Source: Sulfitobacter sp. F26169L
GTDB lineage: Bacteria; Pseudomonadota; Alphaproteobacteria; Rhodobacterales; Rhodobacteraceae
Direction: 5' to 3'
Assembly: GCF_026410285.1 (NCBI RefSeq)
Contig: NZ_JAPMLP010000002.1
Span: forward strand, 379,501 to 443,500
Length of the DNA: 64,000 nucleotides
Position 1 is the stretch's first letter; every line of letters begins with the position of its first letter. The position numbers and the translations under genes were made by a program. The notes under the pieces are model-generated. The model was given only the letters and a program-made list of their open reading frames with translations. It made no database searches and had not been told where the DNA came from. Below, piece after piece: positions 8,853 through 17,281 of the stretch.

Positions 8853-10070
8853 TCATTTCATACGTTTGTCGCGCGCCGCGAGCAGCTTTAGCCGCAACGC
8901 ATTCAGCTGGATGAACCCTGCTGCGTCCTTCTGATCATACGCCCCGGCGTCATCTTCAAATGTCACATGGGCCTCGGAATAGAGACTGTAATCAGACCAG
9001 CGGCCAACAGTACGCACGTGGCCTTTGTAAAGTTTCAGGCGCGCAGTTCCTGTTACATGGGTCTGGCTGGCATCAATTGCCGCTTGCAGCATCGTACGCT
9101 CTGGCGAGAACCAGAAGCCGTTGTATATCAACTCGGCGTATTGTGGCATCAGTTGGTCTTTCAGGTGCATGGCACCACGGTCCAGGGTAATGGACTCAAT
9201 CGCGCGGTGCGCTTCGAGCAGCAATGTACCGCCCGGCGTTTCGTAGATACCGCGTGATTTCATCCCGACAAAGCGGCCTTCGACCAGATCGAGACGGCCG
9301 CAGCCGTGCTTCCCGCCCAGTTCGTTCAACTTGGTCAGCACTTCGGCCGGAGACAGCGTTTCGCCGTTCACAGATACCGCATCGCCACGCTCGAATCCGA
9401 TTTCGACATATTCCGGCTCGTCCGGCGCGTCTTCGGGGGAAACAGTGCGCTGGTAAACATATTCAGGTGCATCAACAGCAGGATCTTCCAGCACTTTGCC
9501 TTCGGATGAGGTGTGCAGCAGGTTCGCGTCCACAGAAAACGGCGCTTCGCCGCGCTTGTCTTTTGCCACAGGTATCTGGTGCTGCTCTGCAAATTCCAGC
9601 AGTTTGGTGCGGCTGGTCAAATCCCATTCGCGCCACGGCGCAATGACCTTGATATCGGGGTCAAGCGCGTAGGCTGCCAGTTCAAAGCGGACCTGATCGT
9701 TGCCTTTTCCGGTTGCGCCATGCGCCACCGCGTCTGCACCGGTTTCATGCGCAATCTCTACCAGACGTTTGGAAATGAGCGGACGGGCAATGGAGGTGCC
9801 CAGCAGATACAGCCCTTCGTACACCGCATTGGCACGGAACATCGGGAAAACAAAATCACGCACAAACTCTTCGCGCACGTCTTCGACGTAGATATCGGAC
9901 GCGCCCATCATTTCTGCCTTGGCGCGCGCGGGTTCCAACTCTTCTCCTTGACCCAGATCGGCGGTGAAGGTGACAACTTCGCAGTTATATTCGGTTTGCA
10001 GCCATTTGAGGATGATCGAGGTATCGAGGCCACCGGAATAGGCGAGCACAACTTTTTTAGGCTTGAACAT
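8853..10070 (-). CDS. argG: Argininosuccinate synthase
   Basis: The protein has 405 residues, the usual length for the enzyme. The N-terminal PP-loop ATP site reads [16 protein letters not shown] (SGGLDTS at 12-18). The conserved segments [15 protein letters not shown] and [21 protein letters not shown] follow. It joins citrulline and aspartate using ATP in arginine biosynthesis, in the cytosol. It is transcribed alone, divergently from ilvA. A second arginine gene, argJ, is in this window but in a separate operon. Confidence 0.97.
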   Translation of the reverse strand: MFKPKKVVLAYSGGLDTSIILKWLQTEYNCEVVTFTADLGQGEELEPARAKAEMMGASDIYVEDVREEFVRDFVFPMFRANAVYEGLYLLGTSIARPLISKRLVEIAHETGADAVAHGATGKGNDQVRFELAAYALDPDIKVIAPWREWDLTSRTKLLEFAEQHQIPVAKDKRGEAPFSVDANLLHTSSEGKVLEDPAVDAPEYVYQRTVSPEDAPDEPEYVEIGFERGDAVSVNGETLSPAEVLTKLNELGGKHGCGRLDLVEGRFVGMKSRGIYETPGGTLLLEAHRAIESITLDRGAMHLKDQLMPQYAELIYNGFWFSPERTMLQAAIDASQTHVTGTARLKLYKGHVRTVGRWSDYSLYSEAHVTFEDDAGAYDQKDAAGFIQLNALRLKLLAARDKRMK

Positions 10071-10142
10071 TGGGCATTCCTTTGTCGCGTTTCGCGGTTG
10101 GGGTAGCGGGTTTTGGGGGGCGCGGCAAGATGGACGGGTTTA

Positions 10143-10171
10143 TTGACGCATCTCCGTTACAGGCCTATCCA
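10143..10171 (+). promoter_or_regulatory. Sigma-70-like promoter for ilvA
   Basis: TTGACG (10143) and TATCCA (10166) are separated by exactly 17 bases. The -35 box is good and the -10 box is weak. It lies 33 bases before the ATG at 10205, which supports that start over in-frame ATGs further upstream, as those would precede the promoter. Sequence match only. Confidence 0.4.
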
Positions 10172-10204
10172 AAGAACAACCGCAGCAAAGGGCGCAGCAT
10201 TTAT

Positions 10205-11437
10205 ATGAGCGAAGATTTCCAAATGGGCGCAATCGCCGCGACACGCGCCATGCGCAGCGTTTTTCCCGCAACTCCGTTGATGAAAAACGAGCTCCTGTCC
10301 GAGAAGTTCGGCGCGGAGATCTATCTAAAGCGGGAGGATCTGAGCCCTGTGCGCTCATATAAGCTGCGCGGTGCGTTTAATGCCATGCGCAAGCTGATAC
10401 CGGAGCATCAGGTTTTTGTCTGTGCCTCTGCTGGCAACCACGCGCAGGGTGTTGCGTTTATGTGCAGCCATTTCGGGGTGCGCGGCGTGATCTTTATGCC
10501 AGTGACAACACCACAGCAGAAAATCCAGAAAACCAGAATCTTTGGTGGTGACAATATCGAAGTGCGACTGGTGGGCGATTACTTTGATAAAACGCTTGGT
10601 GCAGCGCAGCAGTATTGTATCGAAGAGGGCGCATATTTTCTGTCTCCGTTCGATGATGATAGTGTGATCGAAGGTCAGGCATCTGTTGCGGTCGAGATTG
10701 AAGACCAACTTGGGCGGGCACCTGACCGGATTATTCTGCCGGTCGGTGGTGGGGGATTATCCGCTGGCATCCGCGCGTTTTTCAAGGATCGCTGTGATTA
10801 TACATTTGTTGAACCTTTGGGGGCTCCAAGCCTCGCGCGCGCGTTGGAAGAAGGTACGCCTGTCGATATTTCGCCGATTAATAGTTTTGTAGACGGTGCG
10901 GCGGTTGCGAAGCTGGGGATGCGCAATTTTGAATGGCTCAAAGACGTGGATCGCGCAGATGTGGTGCATCTTTCCGAAGACCGGATTTGTGTCAGCATCA
11001 TCGAAATGCTGAACGTCGAGGGCATCGTTCTGGAGCCTGCCGGTGCGCTGAGCATCGAGGCGCTGGGCGAAGTTGCTGAACAGATCAAAAGTAAAACAAT
11101 CGTTTGCGTCACATCAGGCGGCAATTTCGATTTCGAACGTTTGCCAGAGGTAAAAGAGCGCGCGCAGCGGTATTCGGGCCTGAAGAAGTACTTTATTTTG
11201 CGGATGCCTCAACGTCCCGGTGCGTTGAAAGAATTCCTGAATATACTCGGCCCTGATGACGATATCTGCCGCTTTGAATACCTCAAGAAATCGGCGCGCA
11301 ACTTTGGTTCGGTTTTGATCGGTATTGAAACACCCAGTCCCGATGCATTTCCACGGTTTCTGGCACAGCTTGATGACGCAGGGTTTACCTATACAGATAT
11401 CACCAATGATGAAACGCTAGCTCAATTCGTATTGTAG
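10205..11437 (+). CDS. ilvA: Threonine dehydratase, biosynthetic
   Basis: The start is ATG at 10205 (MSEDFQMGAIAATRAM); in-frame ATGs at 10070 and 10130 would add residues unlike the family. The product has 410 residues. The PLP lysine is in the SYKLRGAFNAM motif (Lys53), the phosphate-binding loop is PVGGGGLSAGI, and SAGNHAQGVAF is also present. The C-terminal ACT-like half begins at YFILRMPQRPGALKEFL, the site where the family senses isoleucine or valine. It deaminates threonine to 2-oxobutanoate, the first step of isoleucine synthesis. It is followed after 11 bases by an SDR gene, probably in the same transcript. Confidence 0.95.
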   Translation: MSEDFQMGAIAATRAMRSVFPATPLMKNELLSEKFGAEIYLKREDLSPVRSYKLRGAFNAMRKLIPEHQVFVCASAGNHAQGVAFMCSHFGVRGVIFMPVTTPQQKIQKTRIFGGDNIEVRLVGDYFDKTLGAAQQYCIEEGAYFLSPFDDDSVIEGQASVAVEIEDQLGRAPDRIILPVGGGGLSAGIRAFFKDRCDYTFVEPLGAPSLARALEEGTPVDISPINSFVDGAAVAKLGMRNFEWLKDVDRADVVHLSEDRICVSIIEMLNVEGIVLEPAGALSIEALGEVAEQIKSKTIVCVTSGGNFDFERLPEVKERAQRYSGLKKYFILRMPQRPGALKEFLNILGPDDDICRFEYLKKSARNFGSVLIGIETPSPDAFPRFLAQLDDAGFTYTDITNDETLAQFVL

Positions 11438-11448
11438 GAGAGTGGGCC

Positions 11449-12255
11449 ATGGATATTTCAGGTAAGTCTATTGTGATCACCGGCGGTGCCAGCGGTATTG
11501 GCGCGGCGCTTGCGCGGCAAGCGGTGGCGGCGGGTGCCAAGGTCTGCATTGCTGATCTGAATATCGAACTTGCGCAAAGTGTCGCTAAGGAAATCGGCGC
11601 CATTGCCGTTGCCTGTGACGTAACGCAAGAAAAACAAATCATAGAAGCCATTGAATTTGCTCAGGCGGCACATGGTCCGCTAGATATATTTGTTTCCAAT
11701 GCAGGATTAGGGCGCGGTGACCCAAGCCATGCGGCATCGGCACCCGATGCCGACTGGGCGTTGAATTGGAATGTCCACGTGATGGCGCATGTCTGGGCGG
11801 CGCGTGCGTTGCTTCCGGCGATGATAGCGCGTGGGTCGGGATATTTTGTCAACGTCGCCTCTGCTGCGGGGTTGTTGAACCAGATCGGAGATGCGGCCTA
11901 TTCGGCGAGCAAGCACGCTGCCGTCAGTTTTGCTGAATCGCTGCTGATCGCCCATGGTGATGACGGAATCGGCGTTTCGGTTGTTTGTCCGCAATATGTT
12001 GCTACCCCGCTTTTGGGGCTGGGCGATGCGGACGCGCAGGGCAATCTGTTAACAGCAGGCGATGTGGCCGCGTCTGTCTGGCAGGGCGTGGCGGATGGTA
12101 CTTTTGTCATCATGCCGCACCCCGAAGTGGCGAAATACAGTGCGCTGCGCGGTGCCGATCCGGCGCGGTGGATCAAAGGGATGCAGATGTTGCGTGCAAA
12201 AGCGATTAACGAACAGGGTAGCATCAGCGTCAGCGGCTTTTACAAACTGGTTTAA
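11449..12255 (+). CDS. Short-chain dehydrogenase/reductase (SDR)
   Basis: The protein has 268 residues, with AGGAGAG ten bases before the ATG. It is a classical SDR: nucleotide-binding TGGASGIG at 11-18, NAG at 84-86, catalytic Ser138 and YSASK with Tyr151 and Lys155. Asp36 after the second strand (CIADLN) suggests preference for NAD over NADP. The substrate cannot be inferred. It follows ilvA closely but has no evident role in isoleucine synthesis. Its stop is interlocked with the Hpt gene stop in a shared TTAA (12252-12255). Confidence 0.9.
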   Translation: MDISGKSIVITGGASGIGAALARQAVAAGAKVCIADLNIELAQSVAKEIGAIAVACDVTQEKQIIEAIEFAQAAHGPLDIFVSNAGLGRGDPSHAASAPDADWALNWNVHVMAHVWAARALLPAMIARGSGYFVNVASAAGLLNQIGDAAYSASKHAAVSFAESLLIAHGDDGIGVSVVCPQYVATPLLGLGDADAQGNLLTAGDVAASVWQGVADGTFVIMPHPEVAKYSALRGADPARWIKGMQMLRAKAINEQGSISVSGFYKLV

Positions 12256-12584
12256 GCTGCCTTACCATTTTGTAGGCCGGCGAGAAAAACATCCTTACTA
12301 TCTTCATAACATTGCAGAATCGGGGCTAGCGAAATGTCTTCCGCGCGACCATCAGCGGCGCGGTTTTCGCCGCTCTGGCATAAATCTGCGAACATGGTGA
12401 ACCCGAGGTTCAGTGCGCTGCCCTTTAAAGCATGAAGGTCTTCGCCAAGTGTTTCTGTCTGCGGTGCATCGCGTAAATTCGATATCATCTCCGACACTTC
12501 TTCGATAAAGATATCAACCACCTCGGGAAAGCTTTCTTCGCCGATCTCGTTCCGAAGTGTTTTTATTCTCTTCCAGTCAATCAT
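12252..12584 (-). CDS. Stand-alone histidine phosphotransfer (Hpt) protein
   Basis: The protein is a 110-residue helical single domain. The phosphorylatable histidine lies in DLHALKGSALNLGF (His51), the exact Hpt signature. GGGAGG stands six bases ahead of the ATG. Hpt proteins relay phosphate between hybrid kinases and response regulators. The gene is divergent from a response-regulator/PP2C phosphatase gene at 12721, which makes that protein the obvious candidate partner. No histidine kinase is present in the window, so the input is unknown. Confidence 0.88.
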   Translation of the reverse strand: MIDWKRIKTLRNEIGEESFPEVVDIFIEEVSEMISNLRDAPQTETLGEDLHALKGSALNLGFTMFADLCQSGENRAADGRAEDISLAPILQCYEDSKDVFLAGLQNGKAA

Positions 12585-12720
12585 GCGAAGCCTCCCTTAT
12601 ACCCTTAGCTTTAGCCGAAAAGGGTTAAGGAAAAGTAATCGCCTGCAAGTGTGAGCCGCTTCACTGGTTGTTAAGATCAAGGCGCTAAAGGTTGCGGGAT
12701 TGATTTTGTGTGAAGTTATT

Positions 12721-14001
12721 ATGTCCGCCATTCCGGCCCCTCCTCTTACGCTATCACATCTGCCGCGCGGCGGGGCGATCCGTCATGTTCTGGTGGTGGA
12801 CGACAGCAAATTACAGCGCAAAATACTGACCCTTTCTTTAAAGCGCTGGGGGTTTGACGTGGCAGAGGCGGACAGCGCCGAGCGGGCGTTGGAGTTGGTC
12901 GCGCTCCGCCGGCCTGATCTAATCTTAAGTGACTGGATGATGCCGGGAATGTCGGGTCTGGATCTGTGCCGCCGTATCCGTGAAATGGATGGAGAAGAGT
13001 ATAGCTACTTTATCCTTCTCACTTCCAAGAGTGAGAAGGAGGAAGTTGCGCGCGGTCTGGACAGCGGTGCCGATGATTTCCTGACCAAACCTGTAGACAG
13101 CAACGAGTTGCGCGCGCGCATAACCGCAGGTGAGCGACTGATTGAAATGCAACGATCTATGGCGCAAGCAAACCGCACGCTGCTTGAAACGCTCGGCGAA
13201 TTGCAACAATTGTATGATAATATCGACAGCGATCTGCAGGAGGCCAAGAAGTTACAGCAATCACTGGTAAGGGAGCGATTTCGCGCGCTTCCTGTTGGTG
13301 ATCTGTCATTGATGTTGCGATCATCAGGGCATGTGGGCGGTGATCTGGTAGGATTTTTCGAAGCAGGGCCGCAGCATATCGGGCTTTATGCACTGGATGT
13401 TTCCGGTCACGGGATAAGCTCTGCGTTGATGACGGCGCGTCTGGCCGGGTATCTGTCCAGCGCTGCACCGGATCAAAACGTTGCCCTGCGTAAAAATACC
13501 AAAGGCCAGTTCGTGCCCCGCCATCCTGATGAAGTGGTTGCGGCGCTGAATACGCTGGTCCTCGACGAAATGGAGACAGAGCATTACTTTACGCTGCTGC
13601 TCGCCTTTGTCGAATTGAAAACAGGGCATATGGTGCTGTCACAGGCGGGACACCCACACCCCGCTGTACAGCGCGCAAATGGCGAGATTGAACAAACCGG
13701 ACTCGGCGGTTTTCCGGTCGGGTTGCTATCGGGCGTAAACTTTGACCGGTTTGAACTTACTCTACGCCGCGGCGACAGGATTTTGATCCTGTCTGATGGT
13801 GTCACGGAATGTCCTGGCCCTGATGGTGCATTGCTGGGTGAAGAGGGGCTTACAGCTATGATGAAAGATTTGGCCGCCGTTCGCGGTCCCGCATTTCTTG
13901 AGGCATTGATATGGCGGCTCACAGAATTCAACGGCAGCGCGGATTTCCCTGATGATGTGTCTGCGATCCTGTTTGAATATCATGGCCTCGCGGCAACATA
14001 G
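12721..14001 (+). CDS. Response regulator with PP2C/SpoIIE-type serine phosphatase output
   Basis: The start is ATG at 12721 (426 residues); an in-frame TTG at 12700 is less likely. The receiver domain spans about 20-140, with acidic pair Asp27-Asp28, phospho-acceptor Asp71 in LILSDWMMPGMSG and Lys123 in FLTKP. A coiled-coil linker follows at about 145-185. A PP2C/SpoIIE phosphatase domain then shows GGDLVGFFE, LDVSGHGISSALMT, LSDGVTECPG and a terminal DDVSAIL. Proteins of this architecture commonly dephosphorylate an anti-sigma-factor antagonist in partner-switching pathways; such a partner is not encoded nearby. It is likely phosphorylated through the divergent Hpt protein. The 3' end overlaps the convergent Nudix gene by 22 bases. 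Confidence 0.9.
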   Translation: MSAIPAPPLTLSHLPRGGAIRHVLVVDDSKLQRKILTLSLKRWGFDVAEADSAERALELVALRRPDLILSDWMMPGMSGLDLCRRIREMDGEEYSYFILLTSKSEKEEVARGLDSGADDFLTKPVDSNELRARITAGERLIEMQRSMAQANRTLLETLGELQQLYDNIDSDLQEAKKLQQSLVRERFRALPVGDLSLMLRSSGHVGGDLVGFFEAGPQHIGLYALDVSGHGISSALMTARLAGYLSSAAPDQNVALRKNTKGQFVPRHPDEVVAALNTLVLDEMETEHYFTLLLAFVELKTGHMVLSQAGHPHPAVQRANGEIEQTGLGGFPVGLLSGVNFDRFELTLRRGDRILILSDGVTECPGPDGALLGEEGLTAMMKDLAAVRGPAFLEALIWRLTEFNGSADFPDDVSAILFEYHGLAAT

Positions 14002-14426
14002 GCTTCGAGGAACATGCGATCACCGTCATTGCCCAATGCTGCTATCGCATCATCTGCGTCAAGTATCAGTGTTTCATGGTCCGCTTCTATTGGTGGATGC
14101 AGTTGGCGCACGGGGCGGGCAACATAGACTGTGCACAGCTTTTCTGCCCATAAATCATATTCAGGCATAAACACATGGCGTCGAAAAGCGCCAAGTCGCA
14201 GGGGGCGTGCGATAGACCAGCCCACTTCCTCGCGAACTTCTCGGTAGAGCGCTTGCAAGGGGTTTTCGCCCGCATCAATCCCACCACCGGGTAGTTGAAC
14301 ATCAATTTTTCCGCCTGTAGCTGCGGTCAGTAAAAAACGGCGTCCGATGGGCAGAATTGCATAAACACCGGCCCGAACAGTATATCGCCTGTCACGTTCC
14401 GGCACTTCTCCGACGCGTCTGATCAT
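13980..14426 (-). CDS. Nudix hydrolase (MutT-like)
   Basis: The start is ATG at 14426 with AGGGGG six bases upstream, giving 148 residues. The same frame stays open far upstream, but that part is antisense to hslO and has no protein-like character. The Nudix box is perfect: GGIDAGENPLQALYREVREEVG, fitting Gx5Ex7REUXEEXGU, at about residues 49-70. It hydrolyses a nucleoside diphosphate linked to another moiety; the specific substrate is not predictable. It is divergent from hslO and overlaps the end of the response-regulator phosphatase gene. Confidence 0.85.
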   Translation of the reverse strand: MIRRVGEVPERDRRYTVRAGVYAILPIGRRFLLTAATGGKIDVQLPGGGIDAGENPLQALYREVREEVGWSIARPLRLGAFRRHVFMPEYDLWAEKLCTVYVARPVRQLHPPIEADHETLILDADDAIAALGNDGDRMFLEAYVAARP

Positions 14427-14500
14427 GGTTGCCCCCTTTTTGTCACGGCTTGCCCGCACTACATAGGCACGGTATGCCAAGCGCTTCGCGGTAAGGATAG

Positions 14501-15487
14501 ATGAAAATGACAGATGCAAACAGCAGCGGGTGGGACGATACGGTTCTGCCATTCCAGCTTGATAACTCGGATATTCGGGGCCGTATTGCGCGCCTTGATA
14601 CTGCCCTTGGCGGTATTCTGGAGCAGCATGATTACCCCCCGCAGGTCGAGGCGCTGGTCGCTGAAATGGCTCTGCTGACCGCCCTGATCGGGCAGACGAT
14701 GAAGCTGCGCTGGAAGCTGCAACTTCAGGTGCAATCGGATGGTCCTGTGCGGATGATCGCAACCGACTATTATGGCCCGTCAGAAGATGGCGCGCCTGCG
14801 CGCATTCGTGCCTACGCAAGTTATGATGCGGATCGACTGACGGAAGGAGCGCCCATTGATCAGGTTGGCAAGGGTTACTTCGCCGTGATGATCGACCAAG
14901 GCAAGGGGACAACTCCCTATCAGGGCATTTCGCCACTGGTGGCAGAAAGCCTGTCGAAATCGGCTGAGGGGTACTTTGCCCAGTCAGAACAGTTGCCAAC
15001 ACGGTTTGAGCTGAGCTTCGGTAAATCAACGACAGCGGATGCAGCCGAACACTGGCGCGCGGGTGGTGTGATGTTGCAGCATATGCCAAAGGCATCACCA
15101 TTTGTTGCGCAAGATGAAGGCACTGGCGAGACTTTACAGCCTGTCGATCTGCTGGACGACGACGAAACAGAGAACTGGAATCGGGTGAATATCCTGCTGG
15201 ATACCGTCGATGATCTGGAGTTGATTGGACCGGTTCTGGCACCGTCTGATGTGTTGTTGCGTTTGTTTCATGAAGAACGTCCGCGCGTGTTTGACAAACA
15301 GCGGGTGCATTTCGGCTGTAGTTGTTCTGAAGATCGGGTCCGCCAAAGCCTGTCGATCTACTCGGCACGTGATATCGAAACGATGACAACCGATGATGGG
15401 CGCGTGACCGCGGATTGCCAGTTCTGCGGCGCGCATTACGATCTTGATCCTGCATCTGTCGGTTTTGAAGCGGAAAAAGATGCATAA
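14501..15487 (+). CDS. hslO: Redox-regulated chaperone Hsp33
   Basis: The protein has 328 residues; ATG at 14501 or 14507 would both suit the AAGGA just upstream. The C-terminal redox-switch zinc site is complete: Cys273-x-Cys275 (FGCSCSEDRV) and Cys306-x2-Cys309 (DCQFCGAHY). The N-terminal fold shows the conserved YFAQSEQLPTRFEL region. Oxidation of these cysteines releases zinc and activates the holdase, protecting unfolded proteins during oxidative stress. The stop overlaps the next start by 8 bases, tying it to a Nudix/CCA operon. Confidence 0.93.
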   Translation: MKMTDANSSGWDDTVLPFQLDNSDIRGRIARLDTALGGILEQHDYPPQVEALVAEMALLTALIGQTMKLRWKLQLQVQSDGPVRMIATDYYGPSEDGAPARIRAYASYDADRLTEGAPIDQVGKGYFAVMIDQGKGTTPYQGISPLVAESLSKSAEGYFAQSEQLPTRFELSFGKSTTADAAEHWRAGGVMLQHMPKASPFVAQDEGTGETLQPVDLLDDDETENWNRVNILLDTVDDLELIGPVLAPSDVLLRLFHEERPRVFDKQRVHFGCSCSEDRVRQSLSIYSARDIETMTTDDGRVTADCQFCGAHYDLDPASVGFEAEKDA

Positions 15488-16076
15488 GCGGCTGGAAGGG
15501 TTTCGCGGTGCCTTGGCACAAACCGGTGTTGGATCGTCTGATTTTGATCTGAACACTGATACGATTCTACCAGCGGGGCGGGTACTACGCCCTGCTGGTG
15601 TTCTCGCGCCAATTGTCGAAGACGCGCGCGGCCTCAGCTTGCTTTTGACGGTGCGGTCTGCCGCGCTTAAACATCATCCGGGACAGATCGCCTTTCCCGG
15701 GGGGAAACAGGACGAAGGTGATGTTGATGTCATCGCCGCAGCTTTACGAGAAGCACATGAAGAAATCGGCCTGCCGCCCGAATCGGTAGAGGTGTTGGGC
15801 ACTCTGCCAGCGCATGAGACTGTAACCAGCTTTAGTGTGACACCCGTGATCGGCTTCGTGAAAACGGATTTTGAAATTCGGCCCGAGCCGGGTGAGGTGG
15901 ACGAAGTGTTTGCCGTGCCGCTGGATCACGTTCTGAACCCCGACAATTATCTGATGCAGTCCCGTCGCTGGCGCGGACAGATGCGCCATTTTTATGTTGT
16001 GCCCTACGGGCCCTATTACATCTGGGGTGCAACTGCGCGTATGTTGCGCGCATGGACCGAAATTATACAAAAATAA
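15480..16076 (+). CDS. CoA pyrophosphatase-type Nudix hydrolase
   Basis: From ATG at 15480 the product has 198 residues. The CoA-type Nudix motif reads FPGGKQDEGD followed by AALREAHEEIGL, preceded by the UPF0035-like segment RSAALKHHPGQIAFPGG that is characteristic of NudL/CoA diphosphatases. These cleave CoA and its derivatives into 4'-phosphopantetheine and 3',5'-ADP. The gene overlaps hslO upstream by 8 bases and the CCA-type enzyme downstream by 25 bases, so the three form one operon. Confidence 0.88.
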   Translation: MHKRLEGFRGALAQTGVGSSDFDLNTDTILPAGRVLRPAGVLAPIVEDARGLSLLLTVRSAALKHHPGQIAFPGGKQDEGDVDVIAAALREAHEEIGLPPESVEVLGTLPAHETVTSFSVTPVIGFVKTDFEIRPEPGEVDEVFAVPLDHVLNPDNYLMQSRRWRGQMRHFYVVPYGPYYIWGATARMLRAWTEIIQK

Positions 16077-17236
16077 ATCCTGCTGACGCGCCGTGGCTAA
16101 CTGCCCCTTCGGCGCGCGCTGTCTGTGATGCGATTTATGCCGGTGGGCACCAGATATTCTATGTCGGCGGCTGTGTGCGCAATGCGTTGTTAGGCGCGCC
16201 GGTTAGTGATGTTGATCTGGCCACCAGTGCGACGCCGCAACAAATCATCGCGCTGTCTGAAAAGGCTGGTTTGAAATCCGTTCCAACGGGAATTGATCAC
16301 GGCACGATCACCGTGGTTTCTGATGGTGTCGGATACGAGGTTACGACCTTTCGGCGTGATGTCGAAACCGACGGTCGCCGCGCTGTTGTGGCGTTTTCGA
16401 CAGATGTCGGTGACGATGCGCGCCGTCGTGATTTTACGATGAACGCCCTATATGCGGATGCGGATGGTGCGGTATTCGATCCGTTAGGGTGCATTCAGGA
16501 TCTGCGTGCGCGCCGTGTGCGGTTTATTGAGGATGCGAGCCAGCGCATTCGTGAAGATTACCTGCGTACACTACGTTATTTCCGTTTCCATGCGTGGTAC
16601 GGAGATACCTCGGCAGGGATGGACGCCGAGGCGATAGCGGCAATTGCAGCCAATCTGGACGGGTTAGAGACACTTTCGGCAGAGCGGGTAGGTGTCGAGA
16701 TGTCCAAACTTCTACTTGCGCCCGATCCATCTACGGCCTTGGCAGCTATGTCCCGAACGGGCGTATTAGGGACTATTCTGCCTGCGAGCGATGTTCGCTT
16801 TGTCCTTCTGATGATCCACAGCGAAGGCGTATTGGGATGCGCGCCCGACTGGTTGGGCCGGCTGGTAGCGCTGGGCGGAGAAAATGTGCCGGATCGGCTC
16901 CGCCTCAGCAGAGCAGAGCAGCGGAAATATGCAATTATTCATAACGCTACTTTCGAAGGATCATCCCTGTTAGAGACTGCTTACGATCACGGTACAAGTA
17001 TTGCAATCCAAGCCTATTTGATCAGAAATGCAATTTCTGAAACTTTGCCTGATCCCGAATTCGCAGCGCAGCTGGAACATGCATCCCAGCAGGTGTTTCC
17101 CGTAAAAGCGCAAGATCTGATGCCATTCTATCAGGGCGCAGCACTGGGCGCGCGGTTGGCAGAGTTAAAGGCTGCTTGGATCGGATCAGGCTTCGTGCTG
17201 GATAAAACAGATTTGTTGACCATCCCTGAACCCTGA
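16052..17236 (+). CDS. CCA tRNA nucleotidyltransferase / poly(A) polymerase family protein
   Basis: The protein has 394 residues. The class II nucleotidyltransferase head has FYVGGCVRNALLG (GGCVR at 39-43), the catalytic DVD at 53-55, and the RRDFTMNALYADADG motif. IREDYLRTLRYFRFHAWYG then marks the helical neck. It probably adds or repairs the CCA 3' end of tRNA; in alphaproteobacteria this family is the usual CCA-adding enzyme, although poly(A) polymerase activity cannot be excluded by motif. It overlaps the upstream Nudix gene. Confidence 0.92.
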   Translation: MDRNYTKINPADAPWLTAPSARAVCDAIYAGGHQIFYVGGCVRNALLGAPVSDVDLATSATPQQIIALSEKAGLKSVPTGIDHGTITVVSDGVGYEVTTFRRDVETDGRRAVVAFSTDVGDDARRRDFTMNALYADADGAVFDPLGCIQDLRARRVRFIEDASQRIREDYLRTLRYFRFHAWYGDTSAGMDAEAIAAIAANLDGLETLSAERVGVEMSKLLLAPDPSTALAAMSRTGVLGTILPASDVRFVLLMIHSEGVLGCAPDWLGRLVALGGENVPDRLRLSRAEQRKYAIIHNATFEGSSLLETAYDHGTSIAIQAYLIRNAISETLPDPEFAAQLEHASQQVFPVKAQDLMPFYQGAALGARLAELKAAWIGSGFVLDKTDLLTIPEP

Positions 17237-17281
17237 GTTTGCAATTTAATATCCGCCACGACCTAACCAAAGGCCAAAAAC

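Noticed and set aside
12585..12720. CtrA-like site TTAA-N7-TTAA between the Hpt and regulator genes
   Set aside because: The second half reads TAAT, matching only half of the consensus; too weak to claim.
14427..15521. Long 5' extension of the minus-strand Nudix frame
   Set aside because: It lies antisense to hslO and reads as low-complexity Arg/Ser/Pro sequence; the Nudix gene has its own strong ribosome site at 14426.
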